64,000 nt of DNA from Spirosoma linguale DSM 74 (GCA_000024525.1 CP001769.1:6915001-6979000); one strand, 5' to 3'. Counted from the stretch's first letter, positions 43,849 through 52,878 are shown. Notes: generated by a model not told the origin, from the sequence alone. Numbers and translations are program-made.

Positions 43849-43922
43849 TAATTTAGTTTAAGGTGAATAATGGATAAAATTTGAAGTATTTCCTTAATAA
43901 TCAGCCTTTTAGTGGAGTGCAT

Positions 43923-43956
43923 TTTTGTCATCCCTCCGGGCGTCGGGATGACAAAA
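43923..43956. repeat. Hairpin repeat (TTTTGTCATCCC type)
   Basis: Perfect 12-bp arms TTTTGTCATCCC 43923-43934 and 43945-43956 with a 10-nt loop. Could terminate the minus-strand gene at 44061 or be an isolated REP-type element; the T-run suits both directions. Confidence 0.55.
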
Positions 43957-44060
43957 TCTATCAAAACAAACTACTAATTTTCAACATATTAGTCTTTGGT
44001 TTGTCCATTATTCACATTAGGTTAGCCTCCTGTTATCAGGATGCCTTTTTACACAGGGTG

Positions 44061-44402
44061 TTATCTGTCTCCAATCAGCACCTTTTTTAAGTCGCCATTC
44101 TCTTTGGTCAACAAATACAGGACGTACGGAGCAAATGCCATAATGCCTATAATCATGGCTGATAATCCAAGCACTATAGCTGCGGGTGCAAACTTATTCC
44201 GCCACATAATCCATACCCCCGAAAGTGTCAGGTAGCAACTGAAATCCAAATTGAACTGGCCATTCCAGGTTAGTGATGTAATGTTTGAGAAGAAGAGTTG
44301 AAGGAGGTTTGCGCCTTCATTCTGAAAAGCTATGTAGGAGTATGCCAATAGCGCAATGGTCTGGACAAGGAGCAAAAACCGGAGTGGAAGCTGTCTGTTC
44401 AT
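44061..44402 (-). CDS. Hypothetical three- to four-helix membrane protein
   Basis: 113 residues from ATG 44402, chosen because it overlaps the preceding stop as ATGA, so translation is coupled; an ATG 11 codons further up lies inside the preceding gene. Helices are at about 8-26 (LLLVQTIALLAYSYIAF), 50-65 and 70-95. No family recognised. It appears to work with the overlapping 44399-44749 gene. Confidence 0.6.
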   Translation of the reverse strand: MNRQLPLRFLLLVQTIALLAYSYIAFQNEGANLLQLFFSNITSLTWNGQFNLDFSCYLTLSGVWIMWRNKFAPAAIVLGLSAMIIGIMAFAPYVLYLLTKENGDLKKVLIGDR

Positions 44403-44749
44403 TGGGAGAGAGAATTCACGTGTATTGGTTTCCAAAGTGGTCCGGCTGCCAACAACAGGAAGAAGATGTTAAAGAAAACATTTGACGTAGTACCTGAAGC
44501 CAGGGAGCCTGCACTATCCAGAACGCACCAGGCTATCAGGCTCGTAAGTACCGCTTTTCGTACGCCTTCGGGAGCTGCGTCGTACACCCATTTTTGTAAG
44601 CACCAGATACAAACGCCCCAGCCAAACAAAAAGCCGCCGGTAAGCGCCGAAAGAAACCGTGTAGTCGCTGCGGCATAATCTTGTGCGCTATCAACCGGAA
44701 AGCTTAAAAAATCGAGCGCCCACCGGGCCGGTTCCGACGTGGAAAGCAT
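44399..44749 (-). CDS. Membrane protein, probably N-terminally damaged (in-frame TAG upstream)
   Basis: 116 residues from ATG 44749, with helices near 34-52 (LSALTGGFLFGWGVCIWCL), 66-84 and 90-106. The frame stays open upstream for 22 codons that read like a membrane helix (KFTAFVVGSFGPVFVLGS), then meets TAG at 44816-44818, five codons after an in-frame ATG at 44833. The natural protein therefore probably began upstream and a nonsense change removed its first helix, unless the shorter form is used. Overlaps the next gene by 4 bp. Confidence 0.6.
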   Translation of the reverse strand: MLSTSEPARWALDFLSFPVDSAQDYAAATTRFLSALTGGFLFGWGVCIWCLQKWVYDAAPEGVRKAVLTSLIAWCVLDSAGSLASGTTSNVFFNIFFLLLAAGPLWKPIHVNSLSQ

Positions 44750-44913
44750 ACTGCCTAAAACGAAAACAGGGCCAAATGAACCAACAACAAAAGCGGTAAA
44801 CTTTAAATACGATTTCTAAAACGCTGGAGACATAGCCGTACCTACTCTGTTTTTTGGCAAAGCTACTGGCGTGAACGCCTGTATTTTAGACGCTTCCGTA
44901 CAATGGACCGGGG

Positions 44914-45447
44914 CTACCCGAAGTTTTGAGCAATTCGTTTCAGGTTTTTAAAGTAATCGGACAGCCATTCATGCGTAATCGTGTCGGCATTGATTTGCAG
45001 AAAGAAATTTTCTAAGGCTAATTCAAACAACCCCTCTGCGTGAGTCTGACTCAACGGTAAGTTCTGGTCTTTTACCCAAATAGGTACAAATTCAGAACCG
45101 ATAATCTGGTTAGACCTGAGTAGCGTTTCTTTGTACGCTTTGTGCTGCTGGTTAATGCGCAACTGCCTGTTAAACAGTAAGTCTGTTTTATGCGCTACCA
45201 GAATTTGTATGAGTTCAGGGTCTATGTTGCAGGCTTTCTTTTCTTTATCGGCAATAACCTGAGACTGTACCAAATGAAAGGCCAACAGGAGTTCTATAAA
45301 CACCTCTAGGTCAGCGAAGTGATGGTAAAATGACGATTTACTAATGCCTACTTTCCGGGCGAGGGCTTCCACCTTCAGTCCACTTTCGCCGGATAAAGCG
45401 AACATTTCGTACCCCACCTTAATCCAGCTGTCTTTACTTTCGATCAT
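44914..45447 (-). CDS. TetR family transcription regulator
   Basis: 177 residues. N-terminal helix-turn-helix (SGESGLKVEALARKVGISKSSFYHHF) and a helical C-terminal ligand-binding region (LLAFHLVQSQVIADKEKK). It precedes the two membrane-protein genes on the same strand (gap 164 bp), so it probably controls them. No known ligand. The cassette lies between the propeller gene and a decayed copy of its 3' end. Confidence 0.85.
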   Translation of the reverse strand: MIESKDSWIKVGYEMFALSGESGLKVEALARKVGISKSSFYHHFADLEVFIELLLAFHLVQSQVIADKEKKACNIDPELIQILVAHKTDLLFNRQLRINQQHKAYKETLLRSNQIIGSEFVPIWVKDQNLPLSQTHAEGLFELALENFFLQINADTITHEWLSDYFKNLKRIAQNFG

Positions 45448-45514
45448 GGGCCAAGTTTTCTGATAAACATAAACAGGATCGATTACTTAAAACCAACCCT
45501 ATGCCTATATACGC

Positions 45515-45639
45515 TTCATCATCGACTAAGACAAACCCGAAAAGAAGTTTGCCAACACCAAAGCCGACGATGTGCATACGATGTCGTATGTTGATTTAAG
45601 GGATCAGTAAATGAGTGGCGCGGTGCTGGCGAAGTTGGC
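45515..45639 (+). pseudogene. Decayed duplicate of the 3' end of the propeller lipoprotein gene
   Basis: Bases 45515-45610 match 43705-43800 at 85 of 96 positions without gaps, including the stop codon and a 35-bp perfect block; similarity continues with an indel to about 45639. In frame it reads FIID then TAA where the intact gene has Tyr, so it cannot be expressed. Upstream of 45515 similarity ends abruptly. With the intact gene end it forms an imperfect direct repeat around the TetR cassette. Confidence 0.85.
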
Positions 45640-45739
45640 AGAATACGGCTTTCTAGGTACTGTTGAAAAGAGGTTAGATGTTAAGTGGATGGGTTAGTTA
45701 GGAGGGTGCTCGAACTTGGGTTATTTACTTGTTACACAA

Positions 45740-48568
45740 TCATTTTTCTTTAAGTAGATTTCCCTCTTGGAAAAGTACATTTGACGTTTTTAGTAGTTCG
45801 ATTTTTTGCTCTAAAACTTTATTCACTTCATCCGTTAAATTAGTGTATCCTAAATATTCCGATGTTAATAATAGGTCATCCAATTCGCTAACTGTCATGT
45901 TTTTTCTGTCAGTTTGATAGATTTTAAACAATGAATCAAAAGGTTCTTGCATTAATTTTCTTCCATATTCATTACCCTCTGTCATTTCTCTTATTGCAAT
46001 TACAATTTTTGCTGGCATACTTCCAAGATCAGACGCAATTTTCATATATTTATTAAATTCTAATGAGTTCTCTTCAAATGCCAATGCGATATTGTATGCG
46101 TTTGTTTCATTTGGATTACTTTGAAAAGCTTTTATTGCAAATTCTGTTGAAATTTTATTGTATCCTGCACAATCTGCATAATATGAAATATCAGAGTACC
46201 GATTTGGGTAAAATTTAATAGTTGTTTCCATTGCTTCTTTAAAATTATTCATAGAAGTATGGTAGAGAAGAAGTGTATCAACCAATTCGATAATTTTTTG
46301 ATTATTTACATGTATGTTGTTTGATAGTAAGTTGTTTATTTCTCTTTCTATTTCTTTGACGGCTCTTTTGTATGGTGAAAGAACTTCATTTGCGAAAGGA
46401 GATATATGGAAAACTTCTAATGGCTTGTTGTTACAAATGACTTTAAAGGTGACGATCTTATTCCTGTCAATTTCAGCACTAATCCAAATTTCATCACTTT
46501 TTAAAAATCCATTTTCATTTTTAATTACTATATTTTGCAGCATTTTTTTTTCTCCAGAGACAAAAATTGGCATTTCTATGGTTGTCTGTCCATTGCGTTG
46601 AACTGTAAGTGGATCAGTGACTGCTTTAAAATGAGGTATTTCTTCCCCTTGTTGGATAATATTTAAATGTTTTTTTTCATATAAAAGTATTGATATTGAT
46701 TCACTAACTATCGGTGCTATTAGCTGTTTATTTAAGCCTAAAGAAAGTACGGAATGAATTGCTGTTCCTTTTGATACTTGAAGCTGTAAGTCAGTTGGAA
46801 AAAGGATTTTCACATTTGGGAAATTTTCCCTCAAGCTTTTTCCAATTAAAGGATTTTTGCAAGATCCTCCAATAAGTAAAATATTATCAATGTCATTCTT
46901 ATTCATTTTTGCTTTTCTTAAAGCAGAATTAATTATAAAGTAAATAGAGAAATCTTCTTCTGTCTCATCTTTGATAAAAGTAGCCATTATTTCCTCAAAC
47001 TGTCCAAAGCTTATTGACTGAGAATCATAATAGTATTCTTTACCTTTATATCTGAAAATTAAAGTCTCTTCAAGAAATATAGTTGCATCCTTTTTAGCTT
47101 TATCTTTTAGCCGTTTTAGCTTATCACAAACCTTTATTTTTAGTGACTCAGCTGGTAATTTTAATTTTTCTTCGAATATCTCTTTATATTCTATATCAGA
47201 TATTGCGTCAATATCTAATTCGTTTATTTCGCAGAATTCAGTGAATAGAATTTTTTTTGCTATTACTTTATCGATATCATCACCACCTAATTGTTCAAAC
47301 TTTGATATAGCTATATTTCTTGAATAAAATCCTTTATTTTTCTTCCCAAATTCTAAAATTGAAATATCACAAGTCCCGGCTCCGAAATCAAAAACAAGCG
47401 TGTATTGTCTTTCAAAGTCATTAAGATTAAGAAGTTTATAATTAAGCTCCTCTTGGATATAATTTAAAAAAGCAGCGTTTGGCTCATCAATAAAAATTGC
47501 TTCGTGTGCTTCATAATCAACTTCTTTTATTACTTCAAGTAACTCCCTCCTTTGATTTGCCTCAAACGAAGCAGGTATACTTACGCATAGTTTTAGGCCG
47601 CTTGGCAACCTTTCTTGTATAATGTACTGGTCAATTCTATTTTTTATAAATTTAAAGTACTCCTTTGTTGCATCCTTGGGGTTAAGTATTCTATATTTTT
47701 CTGTATCACTTTTAATTGCTGAATTAATATATATATTACCCATGTCTTTACCTAACCCCATTTTAAAAGAACTCAAGTAGTTTACTCCTTCTATAGTATT
47801 TGAAGAGTATCTTCTCAGCTTTGCTTCATTCCCTGAATAAAGGGTTTTAGTCTTTTCATCGAAATATAGTGCAGATGGAATTAATGCAGATTTTTGAGCC
47901 CCATGAGTTTCTGTATTGAAATCAAACGAAATTGTTTCTAATGTTACCTTATTTTCATCTTTGTCTAATCTTGCTAAACTGACGACTGTCGTTGACGTAC
48001 CAAAATCTATACCAACGAATGAATTATTATCTAATATGTATTTGTCTATGTAATAATCAAAGCCGCCGATTGAGAAAGTTACCTTTGATACGTAAGGGGA
48101 AGTAATTTCTATATTTTTTCTAGCTTTAATTTCTATAACTATTTTTTTTATACCTTCAACAACATTTAAAAAGGCTAAATCTTCATTTTCCCAATAGCTA
48201 CTACATACAGGTTTAGCATCTTTTGGAAGACATTGTAAATGCTCAAAATCTGAGAGTTTCCAATCGCAATATCTCAAAATTATAGGTAAGACCAATACTT
48301 TATTTTCGTTATGCAGTTCAATTGCCCTTTTTACTTCATGCCCGTAACAATAATCTGAAGCTAAAAAATCTGAGCTAATTAATAATAGTATTATATCTGA
48401 GTCATCTAGCTTATCATTAATTTTTTTATCCCATTCTTCTCCTGGTAGTATTTTCCTATCATACCATTCTGTAATATAGCCAGCATTTTTAAGTGTAGAT
48501 AAATGTGTTTCCAGCTTTTCTCTAATTACCTCATCTTTGTGTGAATAGGAGTAAAATAGTTTAATCAT
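45740..48568 (-). CDS. TIR domain-HSP70-type ATPase fusion, candidate defence protein
   Basis: 942 residues, very AT-rich (46021-46080 is 27% GC). Residues 1-145 are a TIR domain: LFYSYSHKDE, WYDRKILPGEEW and SDFLASDYCYGHEVKRA, where Glu78 is the likely NADase residue. Residues about 183-610 form an HSP70/actin ATPase: phosphate-1 VGIDFGTSTTVVSL (185-198), phosphate-2 VFDFGAGTCDIS (392-403), GGDDID (428-433) and adenosine motif LLIGGSCKNP. A beta-rich part and a helical repeat-like tail (760-942) follow. It is a single gene. The HSP70 part probably senses or gates, with TIR as effector; this is inferred. Confidence 0.85.
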   Translation of the reverse strand: MIKLFYSYSHKDEVIREKLETHLSTLKNAGYITEWYDRKILPGEEWDKKINDKLDDSDIILLLISSDFLASDYCYGHEVKRAIELHNENKVLVLPIILRYCDWKLSDFEHLQCLPKDAKPVCSSYWENEDLAFLNVVEGIKKIVIEIKARKNIEITSPYVSKVTFSIGGFDYYIDKYILDNNSFVGIDFGTSTTVVSLARLDKDENKVTLETISFDFNTETHGAQKSALIPSALYFDEKTKTLYSGNEAKLRRYSSNTIEGVNYLSSFKMGLGKDMGNIYINSAIKSDTEKYRILNPKDATKEYFKFIKNRIDQYIIQERLPSGLKLCVSIPASFEANQRRELLEVIKEVDYEAHEAIFIDEPNAAFLNYIQEELNYKLLNLNDFERQYTLVFDFGAGTCDISILEFGKKNKGFYSRNIAISKFEQLGGDDIDKVIAKKILFTEFCEINELDIDAISDIEYKEIFEEKLKLPAESLKIKVCDKLKRLKDKAKKDATIFLEETLIFRYKGKEYYYDSQSISFGQFEEIMATFIKDETEEDFSIYFIINSALRKAKMNKNDIDNILLIGGSCKNPLIGKSLRENFPNVKILFPTDLQLQVSKGTAIHSVLSLGLNKQLIAPIVSESISILLYEKKHLNIIQQGEEIPHFKAVTDPLTVQRNGQTTIEMPIFVSGEKKMLQNIVIKNENGFLKSDEIWISAEIDRNKIVTFKVICNNKPLEVFHISPFANEVLSPYKRAVKEIEREINNLLSNNIHVNNQKIIELVDTLLLYHTSMNNFKEAMETTIKFYPNRYSDISYYADCAGYNKISTEFAIKAFQSNPNETNAYNIALAFEENSLEFNKYMKIASDLGSMPAKIVIAIREMTEGNEYGRKLMQEPFDSLFKIYQTDRKNMTVSELDDLLLTSEYLGYTNLTDEVNKVLEQKIELLKTSNVLFQEGNLLKEK

Positions 48569-48919
48569 TATGGTCTAATATTAATGAGTGTCTACTGTGT
48601 TGTTTAATATAACTTTTCGTTGTGGTCTAATGTATGAATTTTTATCCAAACTTTACAAATTTGTATTTTTAAATCATAGGTATAATTTATTATTTCTAAA
48701 GTAAGCGGTTTATTTAAAAAATATTAATATGTTAATTTAATTATACTGAATTTAATTATACAAAAGGTAGCAATCCCTATAAATTATAATACTTGTGAGA
48801 GTATTATAATTTATAGGGATTGCTACCTCTAGACCCAAAAACACTTAGAGTCTTCAGCTAAAACGAAGCCAATATCAACTTTTTCTTTAATTACGCGCGC
48901 TTAAGGACCGCATTATATA
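48569..48919. other. AT-rich spacer upstream of the TIR-HSP70 gene
   Basis: Very AT-rich to about 48760, then a perfect hairpin (listed separately), then ordinary sequence from about 48830. It should hold the minus-strand promoter of the TIR-HSP70 gene, but no convincing CAAAnnTA element is visible. No gene seen. Confidence 0.5.
48765..48828. repeat. Perfect 28-bp-arm hairpin with 8-nt loop
   Basis: 48765-48792 and 48801-48828 are exact reverse complements, with the 8-nt loop TTGTGAGA. It lies at the edge of the AT-rich TIR-HSP70 region, downstream of a DUF1080 gene. The same geometry (8-nt loop, perfect long arms) occurs at 57849-57928. Confidence 0.85.
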
Positions 48920-49516
48920 TTACAGCTCTTTCAATTTCATGTTCCGCCAGCGGACTTTGATGCCGCCACCGTCGTGGATTTGCAGGGCTACGGAACCTTC
49001 GCCTTTGCCGATTTTCTCGTCGGTCAGATCAACCATCTGGGTGCCGTTCAGGAAGGTTTGCACGTGGTCGCCCTCTACCCGGATACGGAGCTTGTTCCAG
49101 TCGGTGGGTTTCAGGATGTTTTCTTTCTCATCGGGAATCTGGATCAACCAGCCCCGGCCATACGATTCGTAGATACCGCCCGTGTCGTGGTTGGGGGGCG
49201 CTACTTCTACCTGCCAGCCGTTCACTTTGGTGCCTTCTACCGTCGAGCGGAAGAACACACCACTGTTGCCGTTCGCTTCTTCCTTGAATTCCAGCGTCAG
49301 GTCGAAGTTTTTGTAGTGTTTCTCCGTGGCCAGATAGCCATATTGTTTGTCGGGGCCACTCTCGCAGATAAGTTCGCCGTTTTCGACGTACCATTTTTCG
49401 GTGCCGTAGATTTTCCAGCCAGACAGGTCTTTGCCGTTAAACAGCTTAACGGTCTTGGTGGGAGCCGTGAAGGCCATGGCTGCGAACAGCAGACCAATAG
49501 CAAGGCATTGTTTCAT
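48920..49516 (-). CDS. DUF1080 protein, exported
   Basis: 198 residues with a signal peptide (AIGLLFAAMAFTAPT) and one DUF1080 domain: LFNGKDLSGWKIYG, DLTLEFKEEANGNSGVFFRS and VALQIHDGGGIKVRWRN. Shorter than the 277-residue paralogue at 41467. It is the last gene of an operon with a GH97 enzyme and a lactonase, supporting a role in breaking down oxidised or keto sugars. Confidence 0.85.
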   Translation of the reverse strand: MKQCLAIGLLFAAMAFTAPTKTVKLFNGKDLSGWKIYGTEKWYVENGELICESGPDKQYGYLATEKHYKNFDLTLEFKEEANGNSGVFFRSTVEGTKVNGWQVEVAPPNHDTGGIYESYGRGWLIQIPDEKENILKPTDWNKLRIRVEGDHVQTFLNGTQMVDLTDEKIGKGEGSVALQIHDGGGIKVRWRNMKLKEL

Positions 49517-49588
49517 GGGGTATCGGGTTTTTAGAATTAATAAAATTTTTAAAGAATTCAGATTTCCGGCTAAAATACGCCAGTTGCA

Positions 49589-51559
49589 TCATTTCTTTCG
49601 CAAACGAATCAAAAATCCACCACCCGGTGCCAGATGCACCGGCAGGGATTCCGTTCGGGTTACGGTTTTGGTGCTAAACTGGTAATCGACGGGGTTTCGG
49701 TCGGCGTTGGGGCCATCCGTGCAACTGACCGCTTCGTAGGCCCCATCGCCCAGAAAATCCAGCGATAGTGTAAGGTCGTGGGCGCTCCAGTTGCCTAAAC
49801 CGCCAATGTACCAGTCGTTGCCTTTTTGTCGGGCGCTTACAATGTATTGACCGAGTTGGGCATCCAGCACCTTAGTCTCGTCAAACGCCGATGGCACGCT
49901 CCCCAGAAACTCCATAAAACGAGGCTCCAGCAGGGCCTGCGACGGATTTCCCGAGAAAATAGATATGGGACTGTCGTACACCAAAAACATTGCCAGCTGG
50001 TGGCAGCGCGTCCCCTGCGACATTACCTGCCCGCTGATGGGCCTGAACTGCTCTTTAGTGGCGTTGCTCAGCAAGCCCGGCTCGTAGTCCATCGGACCAG
50101 AAACCATGCGGATAAACGGCAGCAGCACATCGTGGTCGGGCGTGGCTTTGGTGCTCCAGATGTTGTATTCCGAACCCAGCACGCTCTCGCGGGTAATGGC
50201 GTTGGGGTAGGTCCGCTCGAAACCCGCTGGTTTGTAGGCCCCATGATACATAATCATGATCTTCGCTTTGGCGCAGGCTTCGGCCACGCGGGTGTAGAAA
50301 TTGACCATCTTCTGGTCGTCGCGGTCCATGAAGTCGGTCATGACGAAATCCACACCCCACGACTGAAACTGCTTCATGGCCGGTTCCAACTGGCGGTCCA
50401 AGGTAGCGGCCAGTGTCCACATGCTCAGCTTAATCCCCTGCGAATGGGCGTAGGCGACCAGTTCCGGAATGTTCATGCCGGGCGTAATCTTGAACAGATC
50501 GTTGTTGTCCGACCAGCCCGCATCGAGCAGAATCCGGTCGAAGCCAAACCGTTTGGCGAAGTCGACGTAATACTTGTACGTCTCCGTGTTGACTCCCGCC
50601 CGGAACGGCACATTGTACAGATTGATGTTCGTAATCCACTCGTCGGTACACTTTCCCGGCTTCACCCACGAGGCATCACCTATGCGACTCGGTGTTGCGA
50701 GCCGGTACACCATATCCGAGGCCGGTAAGTCGCGGTCGGTGCCAATCACCAGCACCCGCCAGGGAAAGGTGCGTTTTCCCGTAGTACGGGCAATAAAATC
50801 GGCCCGTTTACTGACGATGTACTGAGAGTACTCAGCCGCTACCAGTTTTTCGGTCAGCGGATAAGGGGCAAAAATACCGGTCAGGCCGTTGCCGTTGCGG
50901 GTCAGAAACATGCCGGGATAATCCAACAGATCGGACTCCGTCAGCACAACGCGGGGACCGTTGGCGGGAGCAAGCAATACCGGCGAAAAGCAGAGCACTG
51001 AATCCGGCATCTGGTTCAACGGCCGAATCTGGTACGGCTCTTCAAAGGATGTATGAAACCGGTCGACTTCGGGGCGGGGCTGCACGGCGGGGTAATATAC
51101 GGTTGGATTATCGGCAAACGCGAACCGGGCTGTTTCAGTCCGAACTGTAATGGAGTCGGTGAAAGCTGTACGAAACCGATACGCCACACCATCATCATAC
51201 ACCCGGAACTCTAGCGCGTGTTGGTCCCGGAACTCAAGCACTAGCTCGGTATAATGATCGCGAATAACCCGCCGTTTAGTCACGACGGGCGGCAGGATAG
51301 AGTCCCGCACGGTACGGAGTCGGCTGCGTTGCGGAACCCCCGCGCCCAACGTCTGCCCGCTGCCCAGGGTCATGGCAATAGCCGATGGACTTACCAGCGA
51401 CTGATCCGCAAAACGCACCGCAAAGCGAACACTGTCCGTAGCCGAAACCGTCAGCGCGACCCGACCATTAGGCGATGCGATGGTGCGCTGAAACGGTCGC
51501 GGGGCCGCCACTATCGACAGGCTGTAGCTCACAAACAGAATAAGCAACGGGAGACGCAT
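49589..51559 (-). CDS. Glycoside hydrolase family 97
   Basis: 656 residues: signal peptide, an N-terminal beta-sandwich (20-280), a TIM barrel (LDAGWSDNNDLFKITPGMNIPEL, SWGVDFVMTDFMDRDDQ) and a C-terminal beta domain. GH97 enzymes are Bacteroidota alpha-glucosidases (inverting) or alpha-galactosidases (retaining); the Asp in VMTDFMDRDDQ points to the retaining type, which is an inference. It is 72 bp upstream of the DUF1080 gene and 19 bp after a lactonase gene. Confidence 0.92.
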   Translation of the reverse strand: MRLPLLILFVSYSLSIVAAPRPFQRTIASPNGRVALTVSATDSVRFAVRFADQSLVSPSAIAMTLGSGQTLGAGVPQRSRLRTVRDSILPPVVTKRRVIRDHYTELVLEFRDQHALEFRVYDDGVAYRFRTAFTDSITVRTETARFAFADNPTVYYPAVQPRPEVDRFHTSFEEPYQIRPLNQMPDSVLCFSPVLLAPANGPRVVLTESDLLDYPGMFLTRNGNGLTGIFAPYPLTEKLVAAEYSQYIVSKRADFIARTTGKRTFPWRVLVIGTDRDLPASDMVYRLATPSRIGDASWVKPGKCTDEWITNINLYNVPFRAGVNTETYKYYVDFAKRFGFDRILLDAGWSDNNDLFKITPGMNIPELVAYAHSQGIKLSMWTLAATLDRQLEPAMKQFQSWGVDFVMTDFMDRDDQKMVNFYTRVAEACAKAKIMIMYHGAYKPAGFERTYPNAITRESVLGSEYNIWSTKATPDHDVLLPFIRMVSGPMDYEPGLLSNATKEQFRPISGQVMSQGTRCHQLAMFLVYDSPISIFSGNPSQALLEPRFMEFLGSVPSAFDETKVLDAQLGQYIVSARQKGNDWYIGGLGNWSAHDLTLSLDFLGDGAYEAVSCTDGPNADRNPVDYQFSTKTVTRTESLPVHLAPGGGFLIRLRKK

Positions 51560-51578
51560 GGTGGGTAGGGCGTGTTGT

Positions 51579-52700
51579 TTATCGGGTAGCCATCAAAATG
51601 CAGACGGCCGCCGGGACCTTCACCGACTGGCCCGTGTAGGTCAGCAACCCCGTTTTTTTGTCCCGCTTAAAAATGGTGATGTTGTCCGTATCCTGATGCC
51701 CGACAAAGACGAAGTCTCCTTTGGGGTCGATCAGGAAGTTGCGTGGTGTTTTGCCTTCAGTCGGTTGGTCGCCCACTTTGGTAAGCCGTCCGTCGTTGCC
51801 GATGGAAAAGATAGCCAGCGTGTTGGCCCCCCGATTAGAGAAATACAGAAACTTGCCCGACGGGTCGATGTGAATATCGGCGCTGGTATTCTGCCCCGAG
51901 AAGCCATCGGGCAGGGTTTTGATGTTATCGTCGAGTAGAGTCAACGCTCCGGTTTTTGGGTTTCGGGAAAATACGGCCACCGTAGAGGTCAGTTCTTCGA
52001 CCAGGTAAGCGTATTTGCCATTGGGGTGAAAAGTAAAATGCCGCGGTCCTGAACCAGGCTTTACGCTTGCATAAGGCGTGGAGGCTGGCTTTACGGTGCT
52101 TGACTTTGTATCGACATCGAAAATATTGACTTTGTCGGTGGTCAGGTCGGCGACATATACAAACCGGTTGTCGGGGGCCAGCGTGGCCGAGTGCATATGG
52201 GCTTTATCCTGCCGTGCCGTATTGGGGCCGGTACCTACATCCTGAACGCTGTCGGAAGGAGCGGCCAGTGACCCGTCGGCGTTTATCGGAAGCACCGCCA
52301 GACTGCCGCCACCGTAGTTGGAAACAAAGGCCGTCTTGCCCGTCTGGTCGACGCTGACGTGGCAGGGACCGGCACCGAGTGTCGATTGTGCGTTCATGTA
52401 CGTCAGTTTACCCGTTGCCTTGTCAATAGTATATGCGCTGACGCCCCCAAGTTTATCGGCTCCTTCATTGACCGAGTAGAGGTATTTCCCGGAGGGATGA
52501 ATGGCCAGAAAAGACGGGCTCTTGCCGTTCGAGATCGACTGAATGGGCTGCATGGTACCAGCCTTCCGGTCGAACTCAAATACGTAGATGCCTTCGCTAC
52601 CCCGAACGGAGTACGTACCAACATACATGATCTCTTTTGGCGATTGAGCCTGTGCTGTGAGACCTATACTAACCAGGATGCCAACGAGTAATTTGTTCAT
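51579..52700 (-). CDS. Lactonase family protein (6-phosphogluconolactonase-like propeller)
   Basis: 373 residues with a signal peptide (LVGILVSIGLTAQAQ) and a seven-bladed propeller: MYVGTYSVRGSEGIYVFEFD, GAGPCHVSVDQTGKTAFVSNYGGG and GPRHFTFHPNGKYAYLVEEL. This is the YbhE/Pgl-type lactonase family. Export suggests action on sugar lactones outside the cytoplasm rather than in the pentose-phosphate pathway. First gene of the lactonase-GH97-DUF1080 operon. Confidence 0.88.
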   Translation of the reverse strand: MNKLLVGILVSIGLTAQAQSPKEIMYVGTYSVRGSEGIYVFEFDRKAGTMQPIQSISNGKSPSFLAIHPSGKYLYSVNEGADKLGGVSAYTIDKATGKLTYMNAQSTLGAGPCHVSVDQTGKTAFVSNYGGGSLAVLPINADGSLAAPSDSVQDVGTGPNTARQDKAHMHSATLAPDNRFVYVADLTTDKVNIFDVDTKSSTVKPASTPYASVKPGSGPRHFTFHPNGKYAYLVEELTSTVAVFSRNPKTGALTLLDDNIKTLPDGFSGQNTSADIHIDPSGKFLYFSNRGANTLAIFSIGNDGRLTKVGDQPTEGKTPRNFLIDPKGDFVFVGHQDTDNITIFKRDKKTGLLTYTGQSVKVPAAVCILMATR

Positions 52701-52878
52701 AAAATCAAGGATGAGTCTTTTTAATAAGCAGCGATAGAATGTAAACTACCGATGCCAATTGAGCTACGGTATTACCTGATTAGCTCTTTTTTTTTATTTT
52801 AAGGGTCCGAAAAAGAAATAATATGGACAGAATTGTTTTAGATGAAGATTGCATTAAAAACGAATGGCTGTAATGCAT

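Noticed and set aside
41467..49516. The two DUF1080 genes as a recent duplication
   Set aside because: They share only the family motifs, differ in length (277 versus 198 residues) and sit in different contexts.
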